Source: Bordetella genomosp. 12
Lineage (GTDB): Bacteria; Pseudomonadota; Gammaproteobacteria; Burkholderiales; Burkholderiaceae_B
Direction: 5' to 3'
Assembly: GCF_002261355.1 (NCBI RefSeq)
Contig: NZ_NEVU01000003.1
Coordinates: forward strand, 1,612,001-1,676,000
Length of the DNA: 64,000 nt
In this document: positions 18,487 through 27,598 of the stretch, in pieces
How positions within the stretch are numbered: position 1 is the first letter of the stretch
How the letters are laid out: each line of letters opens with the position of its first letter
Notes under the pieces: generated by a model
What the model was told of the DNA's origin: nothing
Database searches by the model: none
What the model saw: only the letters and a program-made list of their open reading frames with translations
Made by a program: the position numbers and the translations under genes

Positions 18487-19961
18487 TCGCCCCGTCCGCA
18501 GGCTTGCGGCTTGTCATGGACGCCAAACCGCTCCACCATCGTTGCGCTGGCCGCGTTCAGCCCGACCACCTCGACTTGCTTGCCCGCGCGCCTGAGCTTC
18601 ATAACCACCTTGTCCAAGGCCTCCACCGCGGAGATGTCCCAGAAATGGGCGGCCGAGACGTCGAGCACGACGCCATCGACGGCCTCTTTGAAATCGACCT
18701 CCTGAGCAAAGCGGCCTGCGGACGCAAAGAAGACCTGCCCGCTGTAGTCATAGCGACGCTGGCGGCCATCCGGCGACAGGCTGCTGCGCACGCTCAACAT
18801 CCGCCTGACCTTGCCGGCGAAGAATACGCCGCTTAGCAATACCCCGGTCAGCACGCCGCGCGCCAGATCATGCGTCCAGACCACGACCATCACCGTCGCC
18901 AACATGACCACGCTGGACTGCCAAGGATGGGTCCGCAGTTTGAACACAGCGTTCCAACTGAATGTGCCGATGGACACCATGATCATGACGGCCACCAGCG
19001 CCGGCATGGGGATGCGCGCCACCCACGGCCCTAAAACCACGATCAGAAACAGTAAAAGGGCTCCCGCCACGAACGTGGACAGGCGGCTGCGCCCGCCCGA
19101 ACGCACGTTGATCACCGACTGACCGATCATGGCGCATCCGCCCATGCCGCCGAGCAATCCGGTCACGAAATTGGCGATGCCCTGCCCCTTGCATTCGCGC
19201 CGCTTATCGCTGGGCGTATCCGTCATATCGTCCACGATCTGCGCGGTCAGCATCGACTCCAACAGACCGACCGCCGCCATGGTGAGCGAATAAGGCCAGA
19301 TGGTGCGCAGCGTATCCAGCGTCAGCGGCACCTGGGGCAAGGCAAAGCTGGGCAGCGCCGAAGGCAACGCCCCCATGTCGCCCACCGTGTTGACCTGCAG
19401 CCCAAAATAGATCGAGATCGCCGTGAGCACGAGGATCGCCACCAGCGGCGACGGCACCGCACGCGTCAGGTAGGGAAACAGATAGATGATCGCCAGACCT
19501 GCCGCCACCATGACATAGGTGGTTGGACCGACCCCGATCAATTGCGGCAGCTGCGCCATGAAAATCAGGATGGCCAGCGCGTTCACAAAGCCCGTGATGA
19601 CCGAGCGCGACACATACTGCATCAGCAGATCCAGCCGCAAGAACCCCGCGATGACCTGAAATACTCCCATGAGCAGCGTGGCGGCAAACAGATACTCCAG
19701 CCCGTGGCTTTTGACCAAAGGCCCGACCAATACCGCCACGGCCGCCGTAGCCGCCGAGATCATGCCGGGGCGGCCACCGACGCATGAAATGATGACCGCG
19801 ATCGAGAACGAGGCATAAAGCCCTACCCGCGGATCTACCCCCGCGATGATGGAAAAGCCGATGGCCTCGGGGATCAGGGCAAGGGCCACCACAATGCCCG
19901 CCAATACATCGGCGCGCGGACTGGACAGCCAGTCGCGGCGAAACGTGGAAAGAAAAGACAT
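18483..19961 (-). CDS. SulP family inorganic anion transporter with STAS domain
   Basis: A 492-residue inner-membrane transporter. Residues about 15-385 hold the SulP transport domain, with [17 protein letters not shown] near the N-terminus and the [23 protein letters not shown]-type segment around 265-285 that is a signature of the family. After a short linker, residues about 405-485 form a STAS domain ([20 protein letters not shown]) that usually regulates transport. SulP proteins carry sulfate, bicarbonate or dicarboxylates, often as sodium or proton symporters. With sulfur genes at the left of the window sulfate is conceivable, but the distance is large and bicarbonate is equally likely. 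Confidence 0.9.
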   Translation of the reverse strand: MSFLSTFRRDWLSSPRADVLAGIVVALALIPEAIGFSIIAGVDPRVGLYASFSIAVIISCVGGRPGMISAATAAVAVLVGPLVKSHGLEYLFAATLLMGVFQVIAGFLRLDLLMQYVSRSVITGFVNALAILIFMAQLPQLIGVGPTTYVMVAAGLAIIYLFPYLTRAVPSPLVAILVLTAISIYFGLQVNTVGDMGALPSALPSFALPQVPLTLDTLRTIWPYSLTMAAVGLLESMLTAQIVDDMTDTPSDKRRECKGQGIANFVTGLLGGMGGCAMIGQSVINVRSGGRSRLSTFVAGALLLFLIVVLGPWVARIPMPALVAVMIMVSIGTFSWNAVFKLRTHPWQSSVVMLATVMVVVWTHDLARGVLTGVLLSGVFFAGKVRRMLSVRSSLSPDGRQRRYDYSGQVFFASAGRFAQEVDFKEAVDGVVLDVSAAHFWDISAVEALDKVVMKLRRAGKQVEVVGLNAASATMVERFGVHDKPQACGRGD

Positions 19962-20199
19962 GAAAGCTGAGCTGACGTTGGCAAGCGAAACGCCGCGACC
20001 CTGCGCGTCATCTGCCGGGCTGCGGATGAGCCCGCATTCGCTTGAAGTTGTCCGAGGGATAGGCGCCCGGCCGAGCCACCCGGCCTGGCCGGGTCCACCA
20101 AAGATCGCTGTCAGAGCGACACGGCTTCCGTTGCAGAAGCCGTGGGCGGAATTCTACACGCGCAGGTCGATGGCCTGCAGCCCTGGCGGGCCCCAGGCC

Positions 20200-20988
20200 T
20201 CACGCTGACGGCGTCTTGCGCCACTGCGCCATGGAATCCAGCAGCATTTTCAAGCCGGTCTCGAAGCTGCGCTTGGCGTCCAGTTCGGTAAAGGGCCCGA
20301 GCATGTAATGCGCCGCAGCATAGTCCTGCGTGGAGGCGGCCTCCAAGCGCTTGCGGATGTATTTGGCATGCATGGCGGGCAACTGGCGGCTGACATCTGC
20401 ATAGGCGGCCGTCATGATGTATTGCGCGAGCAGGTGGTAGCCCATCGCGGTGTCCTCAGGGCTGAACCCCCCGCTGCGAAAGATCTCGGCCACGCGGTTC
20501 AGATACACCAGCCCATAGTCCGTCTGGCCAGCCTCCACCTGCTGAAACAGGCGGAACCGATTGTGCGCCATCACATAGCGCAACACCCCGCCGTACTCGA
20601 CCATGAAGTCGTAGCTCAAACGCGCATGGCGCTCGATATCCTGGCGCCACTGCCCGGTGAGCTCGACCAGCCCTTGCACCCGGCGCTTGAAGTACTCGTT
20701 CACCACCCCGGAAATCAATCCATCCCGGCTGCCGACGTAGTAGTGGATCAACGAGGACGCGACACCGAAGTCCCGTGCCAGGCCGACGATGGACAACTCC
20801 TCCAAGGGCTCGACCTTGGTGAGCTGCACCGCCCGCTCGATGATCTGGGCACGCGAAATCAGCGGCGTGTCGGCCAGGCTTTCCTGGGCGACCTTCGGCG
20901 GACGGCCGCGCCGGCGCGGCGCTTCGCTCGCGGTGGCGCGGCTTGCAGAGGCGGTGACAGGCGCGGTAGCAGCTTCTTTTTTTGCCAA
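20200..20988 (-). CDS. TetR/AcrR family repressor of the divergent aromatic operon
   Basis: A 262-residue regulator. The first 40 residues are a disordered basic tail ([11 protein letters not shown]-hook-like). The TetR helix-turn-helix follows at about 50-95 (IIERAVQL, then [27 protein letters not shown]), and the C-terminal ligand domain fills the rest. It is divergent from the alpha/beta hydrolase gene with a 79-base gap containing inverted repeats, so it most likely represses the operon and itself until an aromatic acid or its CoA ester binds. The ligand is inferred from the operon, not from the protein. Confidence 0.88.
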   Translation of the reverse strand: MAKKEAATAPVTASASRATASEAPRRRGRPPKVAQESLADTPLISRAQIIERAVQLTKVEPLEELSIVGLARDFGVASSLIHYYVGSRDGLISGVVNEYFKRRVQGLVELTGQWRQDIERHARLSYDFMVEYGGVLRYVMAHNRFRLFQQVEAGQTDYGLVYLNRVAEIFRSGGFSPEDTAMGYHLLAQYIMTAAYADVSRQLPAMHAKYIRKRLEAASTQDYAAAHYMLGPFTELDAKRSFETGLKMLLDSMAQWRKTPSA

Positions 20989-20999
20989 GCGTGAACCCC

Positions 21000-21052
21000 T
21001 AATTGACTGTGCATCAATTTTACCCTAGCATTAATTTACAGGGTGTCAATTA
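21000..21052. promoter_or_regulatory. Probable TetR operator in the divergent promoter
   Basis: TAATTGAC at 21000-21007 is repeated inverted as GTCAATTA at 21045-21052, and inside lies a second, shorter pair ACCCT/AGGGT. The region is AT-rich in a GC-rich genome and sits between the two divergent start codons, the expected place for an operator controlling both genes. Confidence 0.55.
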
Positions 21053-21067
21053 AAGAGCGAGGCAGAC

Positions 21068-22336
21068 TTGAGCGAGATCAAAAAAGCGGCGGTAACGGCG
21101 GGGCTACGAGGCGCGGGCTGGTCCGCGCAACGCATGGACAGGCCGTACCGCTTGCGGCCTTACCCCTTACGCACGGCCGATGGCCAGCGCACCTTGGGTT
21201 TGCTCTACAGCCAGACGGGCAAGGAGACATCCGTGGTCTGCCTGATGCATCCGCGCGAGTTCTCCGGCACGCCCTATCTGGTGCCCGATATCCTGGACGC
21301 CGGCGCAGCCTGCTGGGTGCAGGCACCCCGCGCCATCGGCAACGATTTGCGCCTGGAACACGAAGTGGCCCTGCTCGACGTGGCAGCCGCCCTGGTGCAT
21401 CTGCGCAAACTCGGCTTTACCCATATCACGCTGCAAGGCACCTCGGGTGGAGCGGGGCTTTTCGGCTTCTACGCCCAGCAAGCCCTGCGCGCGCCCGAGC
21501 GCCGGCTCAGCCATACCCCCGGCGGACGGCCCGTCAAACTGGCCGAGGCCGACATGCCCGCGCCGGATGCGTTGATTTTCGTGTCCCCCCATCCCGGCCA
21601 GGGCAAGTTGCTCATGCAGAGTCTGGACCCTTCCGTCGAGAACGAGTCGGATCCTTTCTCAGTCCTTCCCGAGCTCGACCCCTTCAGTCCGGACAACGGC
21701 TTCAGCCTGTCAACAACGTCCGCCACCTATGACGCGGACTTCGTGCGCCGCTATCGGGCCGCCCAGCAGGCACGCGTCACTCGCCTCGACACGCTGGCCC
21801 ATCAGTTGATCGCCACACGCGCCGCGGCGCGCAAAGACCTCAAGCAGCAAGGCGACGCCGCCACGGCGGACCTGCGGCGACGCGCCGCGTTCACGCCTAT
21901 CCTGACCTTGTGGCGCACTGACGCGGACCTGCGCTGCTGGGATCTGAAGCTTGACCCTTCCGACCGGGCAATAGGTTCGCTATGGGGCGCGGACCCCTTC
22001 GTCTCGAACATGGGCAGCATTGCCTTTGCGCGGCTGATCACGCCCGAATCATGGCTATCGACATGGTCGGGCCTCAGCTCCCGCGCCAGTTTCACGCAGT
22101 TTGGCGGCGAACTGAGCCTTCCGACCTTGATGCTGGAATACACCGGCGACCAGGCGGCGTTCCCCAGCGATATGGATCAGATATTTGCCTCGCTGGGCAG
22201 TACCGACAAGACCCGCGTCAAAGTCCGCGGCAATCATCACGGCATGGCGTTAAACGAAGCAGAAGAATCTGGCCAGTTGATCGCCGGGCGCCACATTCAG
22301 GACTGGTTGCGAACCCATCTGCCCACGCACGCATAG
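21068..22336 (+). CDS. Alpha/beta hydrolase heading the aromatic-acid operon
   Basis: A 422-residue alpha/beta-fold protein with the nucleophile elbow GTSGG (serine near residue 127, in LQGTSGGAGLFGFY) and a C-terminal RGNHHGM segment that can supply the catalytic histidine. The TTG at 21068 has a GAGG ribosome site six bases upstream; an ATG at 21134 is the alternative and would remove 22 residues. No signal peptide. It is the first gene transcribed away from the TetR repressor, 128 bases before the Bug gene. It could release the aromatic acid from an ester or act on a ring-cleavage product such as maleylpyruvate; the sequence does not decide. Confidence 0.8.
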   Translation: MSEIKKAAVTAGLRGAGWSAQRMDRPYRLRPYPLRTADGQRTLGLLYSQTGKETSVVCLMHPREFSGTPYLVPDILDAGAACWVQAPRAIGNDLRLEHEVALLDVAAALVHLRKLGFTHITLQGTSGGAGLFGFYAQQALRAPERRLSHTPGGRPVKLAEADMPAPDALIFVSPHPGQGKLLMQSLDPSVENESDPFSVLPELDPFSPDNGFSLSTTSATYDADFVRRYRAAQQARVTRLDTLAHQLIATRAAARKDLKQQGDAATADLRRRAAFTPILTLWRTDADLRCWDLKLDPSDRAIGSLWGADPFVSNMGSIAFARLITPESWLSTWSGLSSRASFTQFGGELSLPTLMLEYTGDQAAFPSDMDQIFASLGSTDKTRVKVRGNHHGMALNEAEESGQLIAGRHIQDWLRTHLPTHA

Positions 22337-22464
22337 CTTCCCAGTCCGCAGCAACGCCCTTGCCCGGGACGACCTCTCTGGCCCGGGTGGCGGAAAACCA
22401 CAAGAAGATGAGCTGACCCCGTCGCGACGAACGTGGCGCTCGCCCGAATTCAGGAGACATACCC

Positions 22465-23436
22465 ATGCTGTCAATCAGATCAACGCTGGCGGCTCTGGCT
22501 GCCGCGGCTTTGCTCGTCCCGGGCGCGCACGCCGCGGCGGGCTTCCCCGACAAACCGATTCGTTTGTTCGTGCCCTCCCCTGCCGGCAGTGCGCCGGATG
22601 TGATGGCCCGCGTCATCGGTGACGCCCTGGGCAGACGCATGAAGCAAACCATCATCGTCGAGAACAAACCGGGCGCCGGCGGCATCGTCATGATGAATGC
22701 CTTAAAAGCAGCGCCCGCCGACGGCTATACCCTGGGATTCGCCCAGGCTGCCGTGGCGGCGGTCACCCCACTGACGTACAAAAGCGCCAACTACTCGATG
22801 ACGCGGGACGCCGACATCGTCGGCACCGTGGGCATCACCCCCATGGTGTTCACCGCCAGCAAGCAATTTGCTCCGAATACCTTGGCTCAAGCGCTGGACC
22901 AGGCGCGCGCCCACCCCGAAGGCGTCACGATCGGCAGCCCGACGCGCAGCTCCATCCCGGACCTGGCCTCCGGGCTGCTCGCGGCCAAAGCCGGGGTCAA
23001 GGTCAGGCAAATCCCCTTCTCCGGCTCGCCTCAGGGCGTGCAGGCTGTCGTCTCCGGGCAGATCGATATGTATGCCGATGCCGTGGCCCCGCTGACCGGC
23101 CTGATCAAAGGCGGCAAACTCAAAGCCTTGGCGGTCGCCGCGGACGCTGAACTGCCCGGCCTGGAAGGCATCCCGCTGGCCAAGGACACCGTCCCGGGGA
23201 TGGTCATCTATGGCTGGTTCACCCTCCATGCGCCGAAAGGGACGCCGGACGGCATTCTCAAGCAGCTGAATGCCCAACTCAACCAGGTGCTCGCAGAGCC
23301 GGAAGTGATCGCGCAATTCCGCAACCTGGGCACCTATCCCAAAACATCCACCCTTGAAGAAGCGGCCGTTTTCCTGCGCGAACAGCAGGCGCTTTTGGGT
23401 GACGTCATCAAGCAGATGAACATTACGGCGGAATGA
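22465..23436 (+). CDS. Bug-family periplasmic binding protein (TctC type)
   Basis: A 323-residue protein with a Sec signal peptide (cleavage near AHAAA, residue 23) and the Bug hallmarks: FPDKPIRLFVPSPAGSAPD at the start of the mature protein and VENKPGAGG near residue 72. Bug proteins bind carboxylates, aromatic acids or amino acids in the periplasm. Neither TctA nor TctB is encoded here, so it must use membrane partners from elsewhere or act as a sensor. The stop overlaps the ligase start by four bases, tying it to catabolism of the imported acid. Confidence 0.9.
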   Translation: MLSIRSTLAALAAAALLVPGAHAAAGFPDKPIRLFVPSPAGSAPDVMARVIGDALGRRMKQTIIVENKPGAGGIVMMNALKAAPADGYTLGFAQAAVAAVTPLTYKSANYSMTRDADIVGTVGITPMVFTASKQFAPNTLAQALDQARAHPEGVTIGSPTRSSIPDLASGLLAAKAGVKVRQIPFSGSPQGVQAVVSGQIDMYADAVAPLTGLIKGGKLKALAVAADAELPGLEGIPLAKDTVPGMVIYGWFTLHAPKGTPDGILKQLNAQLNQVLAEPEVIAQFRNLGTYPKTSTLEEAAVFLREQQALLGDVIKQMNITAE

Positions 23437-25136
23437 GCGAGGCAGCGATCGTGAAGGCAGAAGTTCAACACCACATTCCCGGCGTGGTCTACCCCTCGCC
23501 ACACACCGTGCGCCGCTACGTCGAGGCCGGTGCATTGACCGACGAAACGCTGGTGGAAGGATTCCAACAATCCGTCGCCCGTTTCCCCGACCATATCGCG
23601 CTGCAATGCACGGAGCAGTCGTACAGCTATCGTCAGCTCGACGACATCACAGACCGCCTCGGCGGCGCGCTACTCAAAATGGGCGTGCGGCCCTTGGACA
23701 GAGCGGTGCTGCAACTGGGCAACAGCCCGGAGCTGGTCATCGTCTTCCTGGCCTGCCTGAAAGCCGGAATCATCCCGATCTGCACGCTTGCGGCGCACCG
23801 CGAACACGAGATCGGCTTTCTCGCCGAGCTCGGGGAAGCCCGGCTGCATATCGTCCAGGGAGACGACCCCAAGTTCGATGACGTCGAATTTGCGCGGCAG
23901 ATGCAAGCCCGGATCCCCGGCATCGAGTGGATCATTCAAGCCCGCGGCGCCACGCGTGACGGCGCCGTCGGCCTGCATGCGCTGGCCAACGGCATCGAGC
24001 CGGCCGAAGCGCGTCAGTGGTTGCAACAGGTCTGCCGCGACCCCTTACAGGTGGCCGTCTTTCAGCTCTCTGGCGGCACCACCGGCGCGCCCAAGATCAT
24101 CCCGCGTTTCCATAGCGAATACCTATACAACATGCGGTCCGTCGCCAAGGTCAATGGCTACACCAGCGAGGATGCGCTGTTCATGCCGCTGCCCATGGTC
24201 CACAACCTGAACATGGGTTGCTGCTTCGGGCCCTTCCTCATGACGGGCGGCACAGTCGTTCTCGCGCCGAGCATGAGCACGGCGGACGTGCTGCAGACCC
24301 TGCAAACGTATCAACCGACCTGGCTGTCGGTGGGTGCCTTGCTCGCCCGCATTCAGCCCGCGCTGGACTCGGGGCAGTTGCAACTGCGGCGCCTGCGCGG
24401 CGTCATCGCGCCCAATGGCGGTCCACGGCTGCGGCAGATCTTCAATGCGCCGGTGCGGCACATTTTCGGCATGACCGAAGGCGTCATCATGCTGACGCGG
24501 GAAGAAGACCCGCAGATCATCCAGGACTACACCGTCGGCCGGCCGGTCTCGGAGCACGACCGGGTAAAGCTGCTGGTGCCGGGCACCGATCAGGAGATCA
24601 CCGAAGACGAGGTGGACGGCGAGTGCGCATTCTCCGGCCCGTACACCATCCATGGCTATTACAAGGCGGAGGACCGAAACCGTGAGCAGTTCACGGCGGA
24701 CGGCTTCTACCGGTCAGGAGACTTGATGATGGCCCGCACCATCGATGGCGTGCGCTACTTCCAGTTTCGCGGCCGCACCAAGGATGTCGTGAGCCGTGGC
24801 GGGGAGAAGATCAATTGCGAAGAAGTGGAGATCCTCATCCGCCGCCATGCAGCCGTCACCAATGTGCAGATCTGTGCCATGCCCGATCCCGTGCTGGGAG
24901 AAAGGGCCTGCGCTTTCATTCAAGCCAAGCCGGGCCAGACCGCGCCCGACGTCGCCGCCCTCGGTGCCTTTCTGAAAGAAGAAGGGCTGGCCAAATTCAA
25001 GTGGCCAGAGCGGGTGGAGAGCGTCGACGAGTTCCCCATGACCAAAACGGGCAAGCTCAGCAAGGTCATCCTGCGCCAATTGATCGTCGACAAGCTGGCC
25101 GCGGAAGCGGCAGCCAAGAAGGGAGAAACAGAATGA
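23433..25136 (+). CDS. Aryl-acid AMP ligase / aryl-CoA synthetase (EntE/SdgA-like)
   Basis: A 567-residue adenylate-forming enzyme. The phosphate loop LSGGTTGAPK lies near residue 211, the GMTEG motif near 345, the YRSGDL motif near 427 and the C-terminal catalytic lysine in PMTKTGKLSK near 540. The segment LPAHR-like LAAHREHEIGF and FQQSVARFPDHIAL resemble 2,3-dihydroxybenzoate- and salicylate-AMP ligases (EntE, DhbE, SdgA). It should activate an aromatic acid, probably salicylate or a relative, to acyl-AMP and then CoA ester. It overlaps genes on both sides by ATGA, showing tight coupling in the operon. Confidence 0.85.
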   Translation: MSEAAIVKAEVQHHIPGVVYPSPHTVRRYVEAGALTDETLVEGFQQSVARFPDHIALQCTEQSYSYRQLDDITDRLGGALLKMGVRPLDRAVLQLGNSPELVIVFLACLKAGIIPICTLAAHREHEIGFLAELGEARLHIVQGDDPKFDDVEFARQMQARIPGIEWIIQARGATRDGAVGLHALANGIEPAEARQWLQQVCRDPLQVAVFQLSGGTTGAPKIIPRFHSEYLYNMRSVAKVNGYTSEDALFMPLPMVHNLNMGCCFGPFLMTGGTVVLAPSMSTADVLQTLQTYQPTWLSVGALLARIQPALDSGQLQLRRLRGVIAPNGGPRLRQIFNAPVRHIFGMTEGVIMLTREEDPQIIQDYTVGRPVSEHDRVKLLVPGTDQEITEDEVDGECAFSGPYTIHGYYKAEDRNREQFTADGFYRSGDLMMARTIDGVRYFQFRGRTKDVVSRGGEKINCEEVEILIRRHAAVTNVQICAMPDPVLGERACAFIQAKPGQTAPDVAALGAFLKEEGLAKFKWPERVESVDEFPMTKTGKLSKVILRQLIVDKLAAEAAAKKGETE

Positions 25137-25720
25137 GCAAGCAACAATCGTTACCGCTGCAAGGCGTCCATCACACCGCACGCCCGACGTGGAAACTGGC
25201 TGAGACCGTGCATTTCTATCGCGATCTGCTCGGCCTGCCTTTGGTCCATGCGATCTCCGCGCGCGGCTGGGGGCCGGACAATCACGCCGATTTTCTGCAT
25301 TTTTTCTTTGACAGCGGCAATCACAGCACCATCGCGTTCTTCTACTACATCGGGGCCGATCAACCGGACTTCGCTCAGCCCAAGCCGGACTACCGCTACA
25401 AAGCCACCCACACCGCCTGGCGCGTGGACACACGCGAACAACTGCTCGCCTGCCGCGCCAAGGTCGAGGCGGCAGGAATCCAACTGAACTACCAGATCCG
25501 CCACGAAGTCATCGAGTCGATCTACTTCTTCGATCCCAACGGCTACTCCATCGAGATCACCTGGCAAGCGCGCCCGTTCACCCAACTGGACATCGACGAC
25601 GCCGCACGCACCATCAACGCCGCAGTGGAACTGTCGCAGCAACCCGGCGCGCTCACCGGCATCGATGCGGTCTGGCAGCGCAAGGCGCAGTTGCTCGCGC
25701 AAGAACTGGAGAACGTGTGA
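25133..25720 (+). CDS. VOC-fold protein, candidate ring-cleavage dioxygenase
   Basis: A 195-residue protein of the glyoxalase/bleomycin/type I extradiol dioxygenase (VOC) superfamily. A 2-His-1-carboxylate triad is visible: His13 or 14 in GVHHTARPT, His93 in ATHTAWRV and Glu141 in GYSIEIT, matching the iron ligands of extradiol dioxygenases. The DPNGYSIEI strand is standard. It lies between the ligase and the flavin hydroxylase in an operon that has no cupin gentisate dioxygenase, so a ring-opening role is plausible. An isomerase, epimerase or CoA-ester lyase activity remains possible. Confidence 0.75.
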   Translation: MSKQQSLPLQGVHHTARPTWKLAETVHFYRDLLGLPLVHAISARGWGPDNHADFLHFFFDSGNHSTIAFFYYIGADQPDFAQPKPDYRYKATHTAWRVDTREQLLACRAKVEAAGIQLNYQIRHEVIESIYFFDPNGYSIEITWQARPFTQLDIDDAARTINAAVELSQQPGALTGIDAVWQRKAQLLAQELENV

Positions 25721-25977
25721 TGCCCACGATTTTCGTACTCGACGTCGAAGAGTTTTCCCCCTTGGTGCAGCATGCGCGCCAGCGCGAAGGGCTGCGCGTC
25801 CTGGGCCCGACCAAGGGCTATTGGCGCATCGAGGCGCAGGGCGAGCTGCGATTCTCGCGGCAGGACCTCGGCTTCAAGCCCGCGGTCTGGAACGGTGCGC
25901 TCACGGGCGGGCTGATCGGCGAAGTCGTTCAATTCGACAAGGACACGCTGCGCATCGTCGACCGGAGCTGCCCATGA
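25720..25977 (+). CDS. Unknown 85-residue protein inside the aromatic operon
   Basis: A small protein, about 85 residues, whose ATG overlaps the VOC stop (TGATG) and whose stop overlaps the flavoprotein start (ATGA), so it is clearly translated as part of the operon. The N-terminal MPTIFVLDVEEFSPL suggests a beta strand then helix; the middle has alternating hydrophobic and charged residues (GLRVLGPTKGYWRIEAQG), and the end DTLRIVDRSC includes a single cysteine. No signal peptide or membrane segment. I do not recognise the family. Position suggests a subunit or accessory factor of the VOC protein or the hydroxylase. Confidence 0.75.
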   Translation: MPTIFVLDVEEFSPLVQHARQREGLRVLGPTKGYWRIEAQGELRFSRQDLGFKPAVWNGALTGGLIGEVVQFDKDTLRIVDRSCP

Positions 25978-27146
25978 AGATCGCAGTCATAGGCGGAGGC
26001 CCGGCCGGCCTGTACTTTGCCATGCTGGTGCGCAAGCGGCAGCCGGCCTGGTCCGTCACGGTCGTCGAACAGAACCCGCCGGATGCCACCTTTGGTTTTG
26101 GCGTCGTGATGGCAAGCTCGGGCCGCAATAGCCTGCACGCGGCCGACGCGGAGAGCCACGACGCGCTCATTGCGAAAATGGCCTTCACCGACCGGCAAGT
26201 CATCACCGTCAAGGAAACCCCGCTTGTCATCGAACGTCCCGACAAAGGCGGCGCCATCCGCCGCATCGATCTGCTGGAGGTATTGCAAGCCTCGGCCTTA
26301 CAGGCAGGCGTCGAGATCCGCAGCGGCGTACGCCTGGCGTCGCTGGCCGATCTGGAGGACCTGGGCCTGGGCGATGCCGATCTGATCGTGGGTGCCGATG
26401 GGGTGAACTCCATGGTGCGCCATGAAGATGAGGCCGGCTTTGGCACGCATCGCTCGCACCTGACCAACCATTTCGCATGGTTTGGGGTCGGCAAAGCCTT
26501 CCCCAGCCCGGCGCTCGTCTTTCGGCAGTACGAGGGCGGCTCCTTTGTGGCCCACTACTACCCCTATGCCGCTGACCGCAGCACCTTCGTCGCCGAGTGC
26601 GACGACGCCACATGGCACCGCTTCGGGATGGAAGAACTCAGCCCCGACCACAGAGCGGCCCTGTTCGAAAAAGTCTTCGCCGCCGAACTGGACGGCTTCC
26701 CGCTCTTGTCGAACAACTCGGCGTGGCGGCAGTTTCCCGTCATCAGGAACGCACGCTGGCATAGCGGCAACAAGGTGCTGATCGGCGACGCGCAGACCAG
26801 CGCGCATTTCTCCATCGGCTCCGGAACCCGCATCGCCATGGAGGATGCCATCGCCCTGGCCCAAGCCGTAGGCGAGGCCGACGGCACGATCAGGCAGGCC
26901 TTGCACGCCTTCGAGCAAAAGCGCCGACCGGAGAAAGAAAAGCTGATCTCCGCCTCTGAACGCTCCTATCTCTGGTACGAAGAGGTCGGCAACTGGCTGC
27001 GTCAGTACACGCCGCATCAATTCGTCTACCACTTCATGACCCGCACCGGACGCGTGAATGACCAGCGCCTGGCTGCCGCCTATCCCGCCCTTTATGCCGC
27101 GCTGCAGACCTCGGGCGCCACCGCCCGCCATGGGGCGCAGCCATGA
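25974..27146 (+). CDS. FAD-dependent aromatic hydroxylase, salicyloyl-CoA 5-hydroxylase-like
   Basis: A 390-residue class A flavoprotein monooxygenase. The FAD-binding GGGPAG motif is at residues 7-12, the DG motif LIVGADGVNSMVR near 135-147 and the second FAD motif GDAQTSAHFSIGSGTRIAMEDA region near 265-286. The GDA..AHFSIGSGT form and the N-terminal FGFGVV segment are characteristic of the salicylyl-CoA 5-hydroxylase and anthraniloyl-CoA monooxygenase branch, not of the p-hydroxybenzoate branch. It should hydroxylate the aryl-CoA made by the ligase, for example salicyloyl-CoA to gentisyl-CoA. It overlaps both neighbours by ATGA. Confidence 0.83.
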   Translation: MKIAVIGGGPAGLYFAMLVRKRQPAWSVTVVEQNPPDATFGFGVVMASSGRNSLHAADAESHDALIAKMAFTDRQVITVKETPLVIERPDKGGAIRRIDLLEVLQASALQAGVEIRSGVRLASLADLEDLGLGDADLIVGADGVNSMVRHEDEAGFGTHRSHLTNHFAWFGVGKAFPSPALVFRQYEGGSFVAHYYPYAADRSTFVAECDDATWHRFGMEELSPDHRAALFEKVFAAELDGFPLLSNNSAWRQFPVIRNARWHSGNKVLIGDAQTSAHFSIGSGTRIAMEDAIALAQAVGEADGTIRQALHAFEQKRRPEKEKLISASERSYLWYEEVGNWLRQYTPHQFVYHFMTRTGRVNDQRLAAAYPALYAALQTSGATARHGAQP

Positions 27147-27598
27147 CCCTCATCAGCTATGAAAGCGTGATCAGCGCCACGCCCTTTGTCGTTCGGCGGC
27201 GCGTTCGCTGGGGAGAGTGCGACCCCGCGGGCGTGGTCTACACCGGCAAATTCGTCGACTACATGCTCGCGGCCGTCAACCTCTTCTACGCGAACCTGGC
27301 GCCTGTCGAGTTCAGGCAACTGCTCGGCGAGCTTGGTATCGGCATGCCATGCCGGGGCCTGGATATGGACTTTCGCGGCGCGCTCTGGCCCGAAGACGAG
27401 TTTGAGATCAGGGTCGGCGTCCAGGAGATACGCCGCTCGACCTTTGACATGCGCGTGCACGGCTATCAGGAGGGCGGCCGCGACATCTTCCTCGGGCGAT
27501 TCAGCGCGATCTGCATTCCGGGCGACGGCCAACGCAAAAGCGTCGCCATTCCCGCAGCGCTGCGTTCCTTGCTTGAAAGCCATACGTACGAGACATGA
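27143..27598 (+). CDS. 4HBT-type acyl-CoA thioesterase
   Basis: A 151-residue hotdog-fold thioesterase. The motif RVRWGECDPAGVVYTGKF at about residues 16-34 holds the catalytic aspartate of the 4-hydroxybenzoyl-CoA thioesterase family, and the central helix and strands have normal spacing. In this operon it would hydrolyse the hydroxylated aryl-CoA (for example gentisyl-CoA) to the free acid, ready for ring cleavage. Start and stop overlap the flanking genes by four bases each. Confidence 0.87.
   Translation: MTLISYESVISATPFVVRRRVRWGECDPAGVVYTGKFVDYMLAAVNLFYANLAPVEFRQLLGELGIGMPCRGLDMDFRGALWPEDEFEIRVGVQEIRRSTFDMRVHGYQEGGRDIFLGRFSAICIPGDGQRKSVAIPAALRSLLESHTYET

Noticed and set aside
21043-21732. 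Alternative frame overlapping the alpha/beta hydrolase gene
   Set aside because: It is rich in Arg, Ala and Gly without any motif, whereas the overlapping frame has the GTSGG elbow and normal composition.
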